From Mermis nigrescens (Eukaryota > Nematoda > Enoplea > Mermithida > Mermithidae): 64,000 nucleotides of DNA. The notes under the pieces are model-generated. The model searched no databases. It saw only the letters and a list, made by a program, of their open reading frames with translations, and had not been told where the DNA came from. Location of the stretch: assembly GCA_036768485.1 (NCBI GenBank), contig JAVLUZ010000272.1, positions 244,034 through 308,033 of the forward strand, written 5' to 3'. A program made the position numbers and the translations under genes. Each line of letters begins with the position of its first letter. Within the stretch, counting starts at the first letter, position 1. Below are positions 11,410 through 22,295 of the stretch, piece by piece.

Positions 11410-12110
11410 TGCTTACAATGAATAAATCTGAGGTTTTTTTTTAAATTTTCTGAACGAACTAAAAGGATTCAGAACATGAGACATAGCTCATTAGAAGTAA
11501 CATAAAATTTTCCAGCTATTTACTGATAAAATTTTGAAATACATCAGAAACTCACAGAATAACAGCTGAAAACATCAAAAGTTACTGCATGACAGCCTTC
11601 CTGGCGCCTATATTAAAAAACTAATAATTTAAAAAATGGAATTCTTTAGTAAATCAGACAAACAGGATATCATTTGAAAGAACTTTTTTGGGCTTTCTAA
11701 AATGTTCTTAAACATTAAAAAAACATGAAACATGGCGTGAGTAAAATGCATACCTTATGAGGGCAGCCATATTGGAAAAAAATAAATTGAAATTGTAGGA
11801 CGAACTATTCAGTAACCCGAAAAACAAAAAAGTGAAATTTAGAGCACAAAAATATCTAACTATTTTGCTATTTTTCAAAATATGGAACAAAACCTTTATA
11901 CTGTAGTGATCATGCAAAGTTTGAGCACTTTTTAGAGCCTAGCATACTGTAGACATAAGCTAGCACAACTTTTCTTGGCAAAATAGTTTTGTTTAAAATT
12001 ATCTACCAAGAACACTTCATTTTATTGAAATCCATCACATGGTTTCTGTGTTAATCTCAAAAATAGCCAATTCACTGAAAAGCATTATTCAATGGTAAGG
12101 AGGTATACTT
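11410..12110 (+). repeat. Interspersed ~700-bp repeat between the arms
   Basis: It matches 41386-42060 in the same orientation (GATTCAGAACATGAG, CAGAAACTCACAGAATA, GGCGCCTATATT / GGCGGCCATATT, CATACTGTAGACATAAGCTA). In the copy at 41368 the family has clear terminal repeats; here the ends are not evident. No coding potential was recognised. Confidence 0.7.
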
Positions 12111-12154
12111 GCTTTGGCCTGCAGCTATTCTGCAGTTGCATGGTATTATATAAT

Positions 12155-12335
12155 TTGTAAAACTATAACCTTCTAGTCACCTGAATTGCCGATGTAATCT
12201 TTTGCACCCCATTGATTTCAAGATTTAAAACTAAGTTTATTGCAGTTACAGTTACTACAAAAAATTGATTGACGTAAAAAGCATGGGCACACAGAAAGTA
12301 TGGGTCCCCGGTACTACAATTATGCCCATTATTGT
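12155..12335 (-). repeat. Inverted-repeat arm, right
   Basis: Partner of the arm at 11198-11375. Together with the ~780 bp between them they form a large potential hairpin. Its right edge abuts the tandem duplication that starts at 12334. Confidence 0.75.
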
Positions 12336-12694
12336 TGCTGCTAGCCATGAAAAATTAACTGCTATAAAATGGAATCAATCTTTGTTAATTGCACATGTAC
12401 AAAACAAACAACATCAGTTCAGTAAGCAAGCAAAGTCGGCAGAAGGCAACACGTTTCACTTCACAATTTCGATTAATAACAATCATCAACAACGTACAAA
12501 CAAAAAAACAATTATATGTATAAACAATAACCAACAAACAAAATGATACTAAGAGTGTTTATAAATGATCAAATGACAAAAAAAAACAAAAAACCAGGCC
12601 GATTTTCAAGGCATAAAAAACCAAAAACCAAACCCAACCAACCCTGGTTAAAATACTACATTTCTATGTCTTTTTTTCTTGTCTTTTTGTCTTA
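12334..12694 (+). repeat. Tandem duplication, unit 1 (361 bp)
   Basis: It starts GTTGCTGCTAGCC and ends TCTTTTTGTCTTA. Unit 2 follows directly. The units differ at few bases. Unit 1 contains the uninterrupted site CATTTCTATGTC, the empty site for the MITE in unit 2. Confidence 0.9.
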
Positions 12695-13243
12695 GTTGCT
12701 GCTAGCCATGAAAAATTAACTGCTATAAAATGGAATCAATCTTTGTTAATTGCACATGTACAAAACAAACAACATCAGTTCAGTAAGCAAGTAAAGTTGG
12801 CAGAAGGCAACACAATTCACTTCACGATTTTGATTAATAACAATCATCAACAACGTACAAACAAAAAAACAATAATATGTATAAACGATAACCAATGAAC
12901 AAAATGATACTAAGAGTGTTTATAAATGATCAAATGACAAAAAAACAAGAAACCAGGCCGATTTTCAAGGCATAAAAAACCAAAAACCAAACCCAACCAA
13001 TCCTGGTTAAAATACTCCATTTCTATGCAGGGGCGGATTTAGGGGGGGGGGCGGGGGGCGGCCGCCCCCCCGACCTAAAAAAATGCGAAAAATTAAGGAT
13101 TTTTGAGCGATTTTGGGTCAAAACGACTAATTTTTCCGCCCAAGTCAGGGTTCCGCCCCCCCTTAGGGGTACCGCCCCCCCTTAGGAAAATCCTAGATCC
13201 GCCACTGTTTCTATGTCTTTTTTTTTCTTGTCTTTTTGTCTTA
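12695..13243 (+). repeat. Tandem duplication, unit 2, carrying a MITE
   Basis: Its length, 549 bp, equals the 361-bp unit plus a 180-bp MITE plus an 8-bp target duplication. The insertion therefore came after the duplication, or after copying of an empty unit. Confidence 0.9.
13028..13207 (-). mobile_element. hAT-type MITE with perfect 8-bp target duplication
   Basis: It begins CAGGGGCGGATTTAGG and ends CTAGATCCGCCACTG, with TTTCTATG on both sides. The empty site is present in unit 1 near 12660. It is the same family as 9797-9978 in reverse orientation. Poly-G/C stretches at 13038-13070 are part of it. Confidence 0.95.
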
Positions 13244-13500
13244 TTTTCAGGCTTTATACAACCAAAAGCATGTTTTGCATTTATTTTTACTAATCTGTAC
13301 TGGTTTTATGCCAAAAATAAGATTTCTTAAGAGGGTGTCCATTGAATTCTCACCATATTTAAGGCACATGGGTAGCAAAATTTACAAAGTGTACAGCTCT
13401 AGTGGTCGTAAAACGTCTTTTAAATTCATCCTTAGGTCCCTTATGTTTTTAAAAATTGTGGTTGCGCCCCCCCCAAAACAAAATTTTAGATATGAGCCTG
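13244..13500 (+). repeat. hAT-type repeat, right part
   Basis: Shares CATTGAATTCTCACCATATTT-like text, GGTAGCAAAAT and the end AAAATTTTAGATATGAGCCTG with 56490-56775. The end is the complement of the CAGGCTCATATC terminal repeat seen at 44576. The left end was not found. Confidence 0.55.
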
Positions 13501-14088
13501 GGTAAATTAATAGTTTTATCGATAATTTTGTTTTGATCACTTTCTGAGGGCATCTTGGCCAGGGATGGAAAAAACCCAGATTTGAAAACTTTGAATTTTT
13601 GGGTTTTATTGGGTTTTTTATGGAAATGACACATAGAGTTACTAAAACACCGTAAAAACATTGGCAAAAATGAAAAATGTGTGAAACCTTGGAGAATCCT
13701 CTCAAATTCTGCTGACCTGGAATCACAAAGCTGCACTATTTATTTAACTCTATTTTAAAAATAGGTAACCTGTGGATAAAAAACTCAAAATCCAATAATT
13801 TTTTGCCCCCCAAAAAACCCAGGCTTGCCAGCCCTGACTCAAAGCTACATACGCGTTGTCATTTTCGATTTTATGTAGCAGAACAGCATCATGCAACCAT
13901 GTTGCTCAGTTCCTAAACATGTCAAAATTTACTCGGAATTCACCCACCAGTGAACAATTTTTTTGTTATTTAAGCTTAAATATATCACTTTTTGACATCA
14001 TTTTGGCCAAAATTGGGCTCAGTATTTGACCCGAATCCTGAATCGGCTGAAGTCCTCAGCTGGCCATGATGAGCATCATTGGGGCTAA
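13501..14088. other. No gene recognised
   Basis: Non-coding. It includes a low-complexity region around 13560-13830 with several GGGTTTT / AAAACCC phrases. Confidence 0.35.
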
Positions 14089-14516
14089 TTAACCCTACTT
14101 TTACCAAGCTCTAGATCCGTGATCTAGTTGCCTGTTTTTTGCAGTATACTGTTTGGCCATAAATTCTTATGTGGCAAGCTTCTCAGTACTCTCTTTTTTT
14201 ACTGCAACACATGTTTTATTGAGCTAATGAAAATGTATTGACCTATATTTTATTAGAAAAGCTTGATTTCATGATTTTATAACATGTGTTACGCGTGTCA
14301 CAGATCGCATTTCATACATATTTTTGTATGTTCGGATACCTTTTTTCAATTGGTTTTCAGTTTTGTGCAAACCTATTGACATTTTTGAAATTCTCATGCT
14401 CTTGGCTACCAGAAATATGTATTTTTATTCATTTTTGTTATCTACCCAATGACTAGATTTTTGATCTAGTCCTTGGTAAGTCTAGGTGCGTGACCCCTTG
14501 GTAACAGGAGGGTTAA
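14089..14516. mobile_element. piggyBac-type MITE flanked by TTAA
   Basis: TTAA at 14089-14092 is followed by CCCTACTTTTACCAAG. The right end is the complement of CCCTCCTGTTACCAAG, followed by TTAA at 14513-14516. Terminal repeats starting CCCT with TTAA duplications are the piggyBac signature. The 420-bp interior has no ORF. It repeats CTAGATC / GATCTAG near both ends. Confidence 0.85.
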
Positions 14517-14549
14517 GAAGTCAAACTGCCTAAGCAGCAAACATCCAAA

Positions 14550-15995
14550 AACCACAAACCGGTAATTTATGACTAAACTTTGTTACAGTAATTGTAGCTT
14601 TTTCTGTAAGAGTAAGCCCAAGCAAAGTCAACCAATCAACAACACGTATGCAGGTTGTCTTTTTGGGTCAAGAGCCTTTGAAAAACTCGGTTGTCTGTTT
14701 GGTAAGTTTGAAAAACTCCATGCTATCTTTTCGAAAACATTCGTTGTATTTTGAGAAATTTGAAAAACTCGGTTGTATGTTTGAGTAAGTTTGAAAAACT
14801 CCATGCTATCTTTTTGAAAACCTTTGTTCTATTTTAAGAAATTTGAAAAACTCGGTTGTATGTTTGATAAGTTTGAAAAACTCTGTGCTATCTTTTTGAA
14901 AACCTTTGTTGTATTTTGAGAAATTTGAAAAACCCGGTTGTATGTTTGGTAAGTTTGAAAAACTGAGCTATCTTTCTGAAAACCTTCATTGTATTTTATG
15001 AAATTTGAAAAACGAAGTTGTATGTTTGGTTAGTTTGTAAAAACACGGTGCTATCTTTTTGAAAACCTCTGTTGTATTTTAAGAAATTTGAAAAAGTCAG
15101 TTGTATGTTTGGTAAGTTTGAAAAACACTGTGCTATCTTTTCGAAAACCTTTGTTGTATTTTACAAAATTTGAAAAACTCGGTTGTATGTTTGATAAGTT
15201 TGAAAAACTCCATGCTATCTTCTTGAAAACCTTCGTTGTATTTTAAGAAATTTGAAAAACTCAGTTGTATGTTTGGTAAGTTTGAAAAAACTCCAAGCTA
15301 TCTTTTGAAAACCTTTGTTGTATTTTACGAGCATCAATACCACTGCATAATAGCAAGCAAAATTTCCAAGTTTTGCAACTTTACTCAAACTGCTGATAGA
15401 TTTTCTTATTTTCAAACCAAAAGGTTCATAATTTTGATTTTTTTTGTGTGTATCAAAAGTCATTTTGAATAATAAATGCTTGTTTTTATTGAAATGAATC
15501 ATTAATCTGCAGAACTTCCGTTTGAATTTTTGAATGCATTTATCTCAGAGTTTGTGCATGGATATTCAATTTACTTGAACTTATTCAATGTAATTTTCAA
15601 ACCAGGAGGTTCATTGTTTTGAAAATTTTTGTTCACTTTTTTTGAATTTCTTTGTTGTAATTGTCAGAAAGTTTGAAAACTTGGGTTGTAAGCATACAAG
15701 GGCAGCAAGAAAATTCTGGGGAAGGGGTGCAAGATTTTTTTGAAGGTCAAAAAATGGCCTTAAAAATGGTAGTATGGCAATAAAAACACCATTTTTTGAC
15801 GTTTCTCATCAAGCACTATCCGTTGGCATCAAGAAATTGCAAAAAAAATTTTCAAAAATTGATTTATGGGGGGAAGGGTATTTAGGTTTCTGGGGGGTGC
15901 ATACCCCAAACCCTCTTCATGCCCAGGTGTGGTTGTACGTATGCATATTAGCAATATTTTTCAATTGACCCTTATGGCTTTCCGTAGGCCTCAAT
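14550..15995 (-). repeat. Long terminal inverted repeat, right copy (Polinton-type)
   Basis: Inverse copy of 1967-3710, in the order outer part, ~8 tandem units (14665-15330), unique part (15330-15690), and an inner edge ending GGCTTTCCGTAG at 15990. MITE-A interrupts it at 15693. In the left copy the interior genes lie to the left of the repeat; here they should lie to the right. The two copies therefore face away from each other across 11 kb, as ends of two separate elements. Confidence 0.6.
15693..15931 (+). mobile_element. MITE-A copy inside the terminal repeat
   Basis: Flanks GTTGTAAG and GTTGTACG form an 8-bp duplication with one change. The left repeat copy, at 2000-2025, gives the empty site. 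Starts CATACAAGGGCAGC, ends CCCAGGTGTG. Confidence 0.9.
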
Positions 15996-16115
15996 ACTTT
16001 TCAACACATTATCGGAAGATATTGATTTACTACCAAATACAGTCGCTACTGTCAAAAAGAATGGTCCAAAAATACTTTTGTTTTAAAAAATAAATCAAAA
16101 AATCAGAAAATTGCG

Positions 16116-16504
16116 TTGACTACGATTCAATTTCAAAGCTGGCAAATACAACACACCATGATTTTGGAGGCAATAAAGAAAATTCAAGGTTGCATGAATT
16201 ATTTTTTAGTCTTTAAAATTTGCTCAAGTCATCCTATTATATTTTCTATTGATTCAATGACTGAAAACCCAAAAGCAGAGGACAAAGCTTTGGAGCCAGA
16301 ACCAAAAGCGTTATGCATTGATGAAACGGCAGGTAAAATATTTCTTAGTTTTACCCATTGCAATAAAATTAAATGCATTTTTGATAATTTTAGTTGAAAC
16401 TTCAAACAACAATTTGGCACAAGAAGTCTGCTGGTGGAATGATATTGAAACGCGTTTTCCATTCTCCCAAGATATCTATTATGATTTTGGGAGATACAAT
16501 TAGC
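16116..16504 (+). CDS. Small putative two-exon gene of unknown function
   Basis: An ATG at 16116 opens a frame that reaches CAG|GTAAAA at about 16332. A second open stretch follows the acceptor TGATAATTTTAG at 16393. Removing this 62-bp intron joins the frames and ends at a TAG at 16501-16503. The product would be about 108 residues, with an acidic Glu/Pro/Lys linker (TENPKAEDKALEPEPK) and an aromatic C-terminus (WWNDIE, YYDFGRYN). I recognise no family. It lies directly inside the right terminal repeat, as the PC4-like ORF does inside the left one, so it may be a gene of that element. The splice prediction is by eye. Confidence 0.35.
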
Positions 16505-17452
16505 AATACATATGCCTGAATACCTATGTATATCATTCTAAAAGTTGAGAATCGTCATATTTTTTCATTGAAGATTACAAGTACAATTTTTACACACTTT
16601 ATAACATAATTCTGAATTAAAATAAGAAGAATAAATGCTAGTTTCAACTACAAATGAGCATAGAGGGGTCTGCATTTTCTTGTAATATTCAATTTAATAA
16701 ATAGACTACAATGAGAAATGTTAAAAAGTTTATAATCTCTCTTTAAATTTTTAATGTTTGGAAATTTTTGGCTTTTTTGTCATAACTGCTCCTTTATAGC
16801 CAAAATATTACAAAAAATGAAATGCAACCCAAAATCTTATTGTAGTACTACTTAAAAATGACATGCATAATTTGTATATGTCTAAATTAGTACAATTTAT
16901 AATTTTTAGAAAATTATGAGTGCTAAATGCAAAGACCCATAATTAATTTTGCATAATTGCCTGTAAACCAAAAATTATACAAAAGTCAGCTTGGCGCTTG
17001 CAAATAATAAAAAACAACAACATATGTAAATATTTTTACTGTGTAATGAAAATTCTGAAATGTTACAAAAACTTGCAAACAAATATCAGTCAGTGTATGC
17101 CAATTATTGGCTTACATGGGGCTCATATTTTCTGATGACAAAGACGACTATTATGATTGCAAAATAAATTGTTCTACTCTGAAAATTCAGAAGGGTGTTT
17201 GTGCAAAATCAGACAAAAATTTCTCAACATTATGTTCATTGAGTGAAAAAATGGATGCAAGATACATAAGTGAATGTATGAAAAATATAAAACAATAATA
17301 TAACATTGGCTATCAAAATTTGAATTTAGTGTAAAATAATGTCAAATGAACTTGAACTTAGAAAATAAAAAACACATCTTATTGATGTTTGTCCAGTTTT
17401 GAGAATCAAAACTCCTTAAGTTTAAGAACAGTATCTTTTAGCAATTCACTTA
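16505..17452. other. AT-rich stretch, no convincing gene
   Basis: One 63-codon plus-strand ORF at 17107-17298 contains several Cys and Asp but no family I know. The rest is AT-rich filler. Confidence 0.3.
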
Positions 17453-18563
17453 CGCTTCTGCATTTCCAAAATAGAATGACTCATCATTGTGGTTGCAACC
17501 ATTACTGTTGCCGTCATAGGAAAACATAATCCCACAAAAACCAATACCATGCATAAAACAATATATTCAATCAATGAACACATCATACCAAAAACATTTG
17601 GCTGACAAAGTAAGATCACAAGCTATTCTAGTGATAACAAAATTAGCTGAGATATTGATGTTCTCCAGCAAGTTCCAATAAAATTTTTTGACTGTCTTTG
17701 GAATGGCAGTAATATTTGATAGATCTTTTGTGGATAAATTTTTCAGAATGTGTCTGTGACCATCCATGGTGGTCATAGAACACAGTGAATGGCTTAGCAA
17801 AGTTTGACAATAGTAATGATTGAATTTATTTGAGTCGTTGAATTGCTCTATGATCCTTTGAGCTTTGTCTACAAACATGACCAACCCATCAAGGATTTTT
17901 CTGATGGTCCATTCTCTAAAACAAATATTATAAACATTGATAAGTATGCATGTGAAAAACATAGAATTACATAAATGTTGTGAAATAAAAATTTTTTAAA
18001 CACAATTGCTTCAAATAATTAACAAAGATCAGTTGCATAAGTGATGTTAAAAAACAATTGATTTACTGAATGCATAAATACTTTTAGTATTAATTCATTT
18101 CTTGATAATAATGAATTGAAACAGAACTAAAGAATGCAATTTAGGATAACCACAGCAAGTTTCAACAAAGCATACAAAAAATATAGGTCAATGCTTTAAC
18201 TATAAAAATTTTTAATTTAAAAGTAAGTTCAAAAGTTAAACTGACTGATGTCTAATTATGCTCTTACTTCTTAGTGATTTACGGGCCAAAGTTACCAAAA
18301 AAAGAGATATTAGACAAACACAAGAAGTTAACTCTGGTTAGACTACTAGAGGATATTGATGAAAAGTGATTTACTTGTCTGTTCCTGCGGTAAAATTATG
18401 TCTCCGCCTTGATTGATCAGAAAATGACATAAACTAATTATATTTAGTTTCCGGTCAGTTGCAACAACTTTTAAGAATGCATATTTGATAATGAATTTAT
18501 CTGCATATAAATTAAGTTCATTGTGTACGTATTGGTCATTATCTTCAATCACCTTTTCTGCAG
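17453..18563 (-). CDS. Possible minus-strand exons of an unrecognised gene
   Basis: Three open stretches on the minus strand are bordered by splice-like signals: about 18563-18379 (acceptor TTTCTGCAG, donor ACAA|GTAAATC), 17935-17590 (acceptor TTTGTTTTAG, donor TTTTTTGGTATG) and 17525-17453 (donor GC|GTAAGTG). The middle one gives ~115 codons with a helical look. The phases of the first two do not join cleanly, so an exon is missing or the model is wrong. No domain is recognised. This is the only place in the window where a host gene remains possible. Confidence 0.22.
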
Positions 18564-18689
18564 AAACTTAGGTAATTTTATTTATTTACAGTCCACCTCT
18601 GCAATTCTAACAATGCTTATATGCATTTGCATAATTTTATTTATTAATGTTTATGTCTTGTCTTTTCATTGGATATTACCTTCAAATGA

Positions 18690-18950
18690 CCGGCGGACAA
18701 AATAACACGCCGGCTAAACCTCATCAACCAGGCGGGCGCATTTAATACGCAGGCCATTATACCATGGCAGGCTCCATTTGATGAGCGGGCCCATTATACC
18801 ATGGCAGGCTATATTTAACACATGGGCTCTACTTTAACAGGTGGGCCCATTATACCGTGGCGGGCATATTTAACACATGGGCTTTACTTTAATGGGTGGC
18901 TGATATTCTAATGGACGGGTTTGCTACACTATACACCCACCCCCACCTGC
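18690..18950 (+). repeat. GC-rich tandem repeat block
   Basis: Three to four diverged units of ~60-65 bp built from GCGGGCCCATTATACCATGG, CAGGCT(A/C)ATTT and ACACATGGGCT. The base composition is clearly richer in G+C than its surroundings. Not coding. Confidence 0.65.
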
Positions 18951-19602
18951 CTACGCTGGCCAATAGTTCATCAACTGCTATGTACGCGTAATATTACACA
19001 CACACATATGCTATAGTAACACGAGTTGGGCAGCAATGATAAAAGATAGGGTATCTCTCAACACCACAGTGTAGGGTCTGTGCCTTACTACTCATGAGTA
19101 TACTGATCAAAGAACAACTGGTAGGCTTTTTCATCAGTCCTTTACTGCTGATTTTTATATTCTCATTTAGGTCATCAGCCAATATATGTTTTTGCAGCCA
19201 AACAGCACATGGTTGTTCCTGAAAACTCCTCTTTCAACAGTCCACTTTGTTTAGTAACCTTTGATCTTACAAACTATTTTTATAAACTTCTTTAAATTTG
19301 CCCTGCAGCTTTTGTTTCATTAAATCGAGCAGGTTTTCTGCAGATAATGCTAAATATATGCTTTCTGTGTCTGTCTGCATTCACTGGTAATTCAAAATGT
19401 CAAAATACTTCAATAGCACATTGCAAAAGAACTCAAACATCCGGATTTTTGGCCAATTGTACACTTAGAGTCCAACAACTATAGGAAAATCTTAACCCTT
19501 CTAAAGCCAACATAAAAAAATTGTCTTGTGCTCAAACAGTGAATTTTGTTCACGGGGCAATCTACAGTAATAAGTAACGCAGTATGTATACTAGTGCAGC
19601 AC
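18951..19602. other. No gene recognised
   Basis: No ORF with a known domain and no repeat that I can match elsewhere in the window. Confidence 0.3.
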
Positions 19603-19619
19603 ATAGAGTTCAAAACGGG

Positions 19620-19760
19620 ATGTTTTGGCGACGCCGTTTTGGCGATGGCCGTTTGGAGCTAGCCATTTAGGCGCCAGCCATTTTGGCAATGGCCATTTTG
19701 GCGCCATCTGTTTTGGTGCCAGCTGTTTTGGCGATGACTGTTTTGGCGCCAAATGAAAAT
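19620..19760 (+). repeat. Minisatellite arm, left
   Basis: About eight units built from GTTTTGG(C/T)G plus a variable GATGGCC / CCAGCC part. Confidence 0.8.
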
Positions 19761-19871
19761 TTTCTTCAAAATTCCTTCAAAAAGACTGTTTTAGCATTCT
19801 ACATATGCTGAAATACATAGCTGTTCCTGCTATTATAATTGTTTGAGAACTGACATACACATGCATATCTA

Positions 19872-19964
19872 TAGTCTGTTACACATAACTTGATACATGA
19901 AATTCTGGTTTACAACAACTTAGAATTGTGAACATAAAAGCACAAAGTTATGTGAAACAGACTA
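19872..19964. mobile_element. 93-bp mini-MITE, mariner-like
   Basis: Near-perfect 18-bp terminal repeats TAGTCTGTTACACATAAC and the complement of GTTATGTGAAACAGACTA. TA dinucleotides flank both ends. Half copies of the same sequence occur at about 21025-21060 and near base 12. Confidence 0.7.
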
Positions 19965-20282
19965 TACATATTTGGTGAGCAAAAAGTGCAAAAAGTAAGT
20001 AAATGTCATTAATATTTATTATCTGGCGCAAAGCGCTGGAAAAATTTAAGGAATTATGAGGCTAACAACTGATCTACATACAAGATGGGCTCGGCGGGTT
20101 TGGGGGTTAAGCCAATGGATATTGCTTGATTGATGATATTAAGCGTCAAAAATTAGTGTTTATTTGCCTCAGCTTTATGTAAGTGCTCAAATTGACTGTA
20201 AACTGCTGGAAAAATGTGAGCACAGGAGCCTGTTACATATTTTGCACACTACGGTTTCATAATAGGTGGTAGGTACCTATTA

Positions 20283-20494
<212 letters not shown>

Positions 20495-20531
20495 GGTAGT
20501 TATCACCAAAATGGGCGTAGGTGCTCTGGGC

Positions 20532-20790
20532 CATAAGTGGGCAGCTCTAAAGGTCAGGGGTTGCAAAATTTTTTCAAAGTCAAATAATGGCCATAAAAAT
20601 CGTGCTATGGTGGAAAAAACACCATTTTTGAACGTTTCTTGTTGAGCTCTATTGATTGGCATCAAAAAAACCTAAAAAAGCAACAAAAAAATTTAAAAAT
20701 GAAATTCTGCGGAGTGTAGCTGGGTTATTTGCCATTTTTTGTTGGGTATGTTGTCTTCTGAAGAGTGCATACCCCCCACGCCCAGGTACG
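20532..20790 (+). mobile_element. MITE-A copy, diverged
   Basis: Starts CATAAGTGGGCAGC, ends CCCAGGTACG. The core is present. Flanks CTCTGGGC and CACTGGAC agree at 6 of 8 bases. Confidence 0.7.
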
Positions 20791-22164
20791 CACTGGACCC
20801 CCAGAATTATATTTTTGGCGCTTTGTATTGCAATTTTGGCGATTTTGGCGCAGCGGATCACCAGAAATTTTGGTGCTGCCCATGCATGATTATATGTATA
20901 GGTAGTTGGGTGTTACTTTACATGTAGCTGCGTATGATTATCTAACAATCTGTCAGCTACTGTTCAAGTAGTTCTTAAAACATATGCCCAAACTTGTGAG
21001 AAACAGATTACATATACCTACCTATAGTCTGCTTCACATAAGTTTGTGCTTTTATGTTTAAGATTCTTTGATACGAATGAATAGGTAGGTATAAAAGTTT
21101 CTGTGTGGCCGCCTTGCTGCTCATCTGTCAGGTTTTTTTTTTAATTTTACAAAAAGTACTGCCCAAAGAGTTAAACAGAGCAACATCTTAACTTGCAAAT
21201 CATTAATATGAATCGTAAAATGATATCGCAATTCATTCAAAAGTACACACACACTAAACATATCAAATCTTTTACTTGTACTTTATCCAAAAGTCATGAG
21301 ATGAAAAAAAGGGAAGAGAGTGTGGAGGTAATTGTGTAATTTCCAAGGAGGCATGGGGAATAGGTGTACCTATGTACGTATGCATCACAGCACTTTGCAT
21401 ATCCATAGTTACACAAGTGATTGGCTTGGTGTCTGTTTCAAAATTCTTTGGACCTACAATGGTCTGTTTCAAAATTCTTTGGACTTTTTTACAATAGTGA
21501 TTCCAAAGTAGACAACAATAATCCAGCCAATTGACATAAAGCATTTCATCCAATTTGCTATCTATGTATAGTAGGTACTACACGTTACATGATCCTTAAC
21601 CTTGCCCTGGGCATCCTAATTTCTGAATCAATACTACTTTTTATGCGTATCAGCTTAAAGTTACTTTTGTAGTCACTTTCAATTTTTCAGAGAGATCTCA
21701 AAGCTGAAAATGTAACAGATTATGTAATGTGTAGTTGGTTTCATTTTGTTCGAGAGCTTTCATAAAAGTTTAAACTGGCTTCTAAAGTGTTTTAAACTAA
21801 TGAGAGAGAAAATATTACAGTACATATATCGAGTTGTATGATGACTTTTTGACATTGCTAGAGGCAAGTCTGTGTCATGCTTATATATCACTTTTGTAGC
21901 CTAATTTATGCAAACTTGAATTCATTTGACAATCTCTCCAATAAATGAAACAGAACTATAGGTGCGTGCATGCATGCATGTGAATAAATTTACATATATA
22001 CAAGTAATTACATAGGTCTGCAAACAATTTCTGCTCTGATTCTGTAAAACTGATTCAACATCTGATTGAAATCATAACATTAGTTCTTTGAGTGTTAAAA
22101 ATAAGTTGTTGTACAGTTTCATCATTATTTTTCAGCAATTCTGAGAAAAACTTTCAGTCCGGCA

Positions 22165-22286
22165 CTAAAATGACCATTGCCAAAATGGCTGTCACCAAAA
22201 TGGCCAGTGCCAAAATGGCCGGTGCCAGAACGGCCATCGCCAAAATGGCATCACCAAAACCGCATTGCCAAAATGTCCTAGACCGT
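22165..22286 (-). repeat. Minisatellite arm, right
   Basis: About six units of CCAAAATGGC(C/T) plus AGTG, GGTG or ATCG variants, inverse of the left arm. Confidence 0.8.
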
Positions 22287-22295
22287 ACAGAGTTG

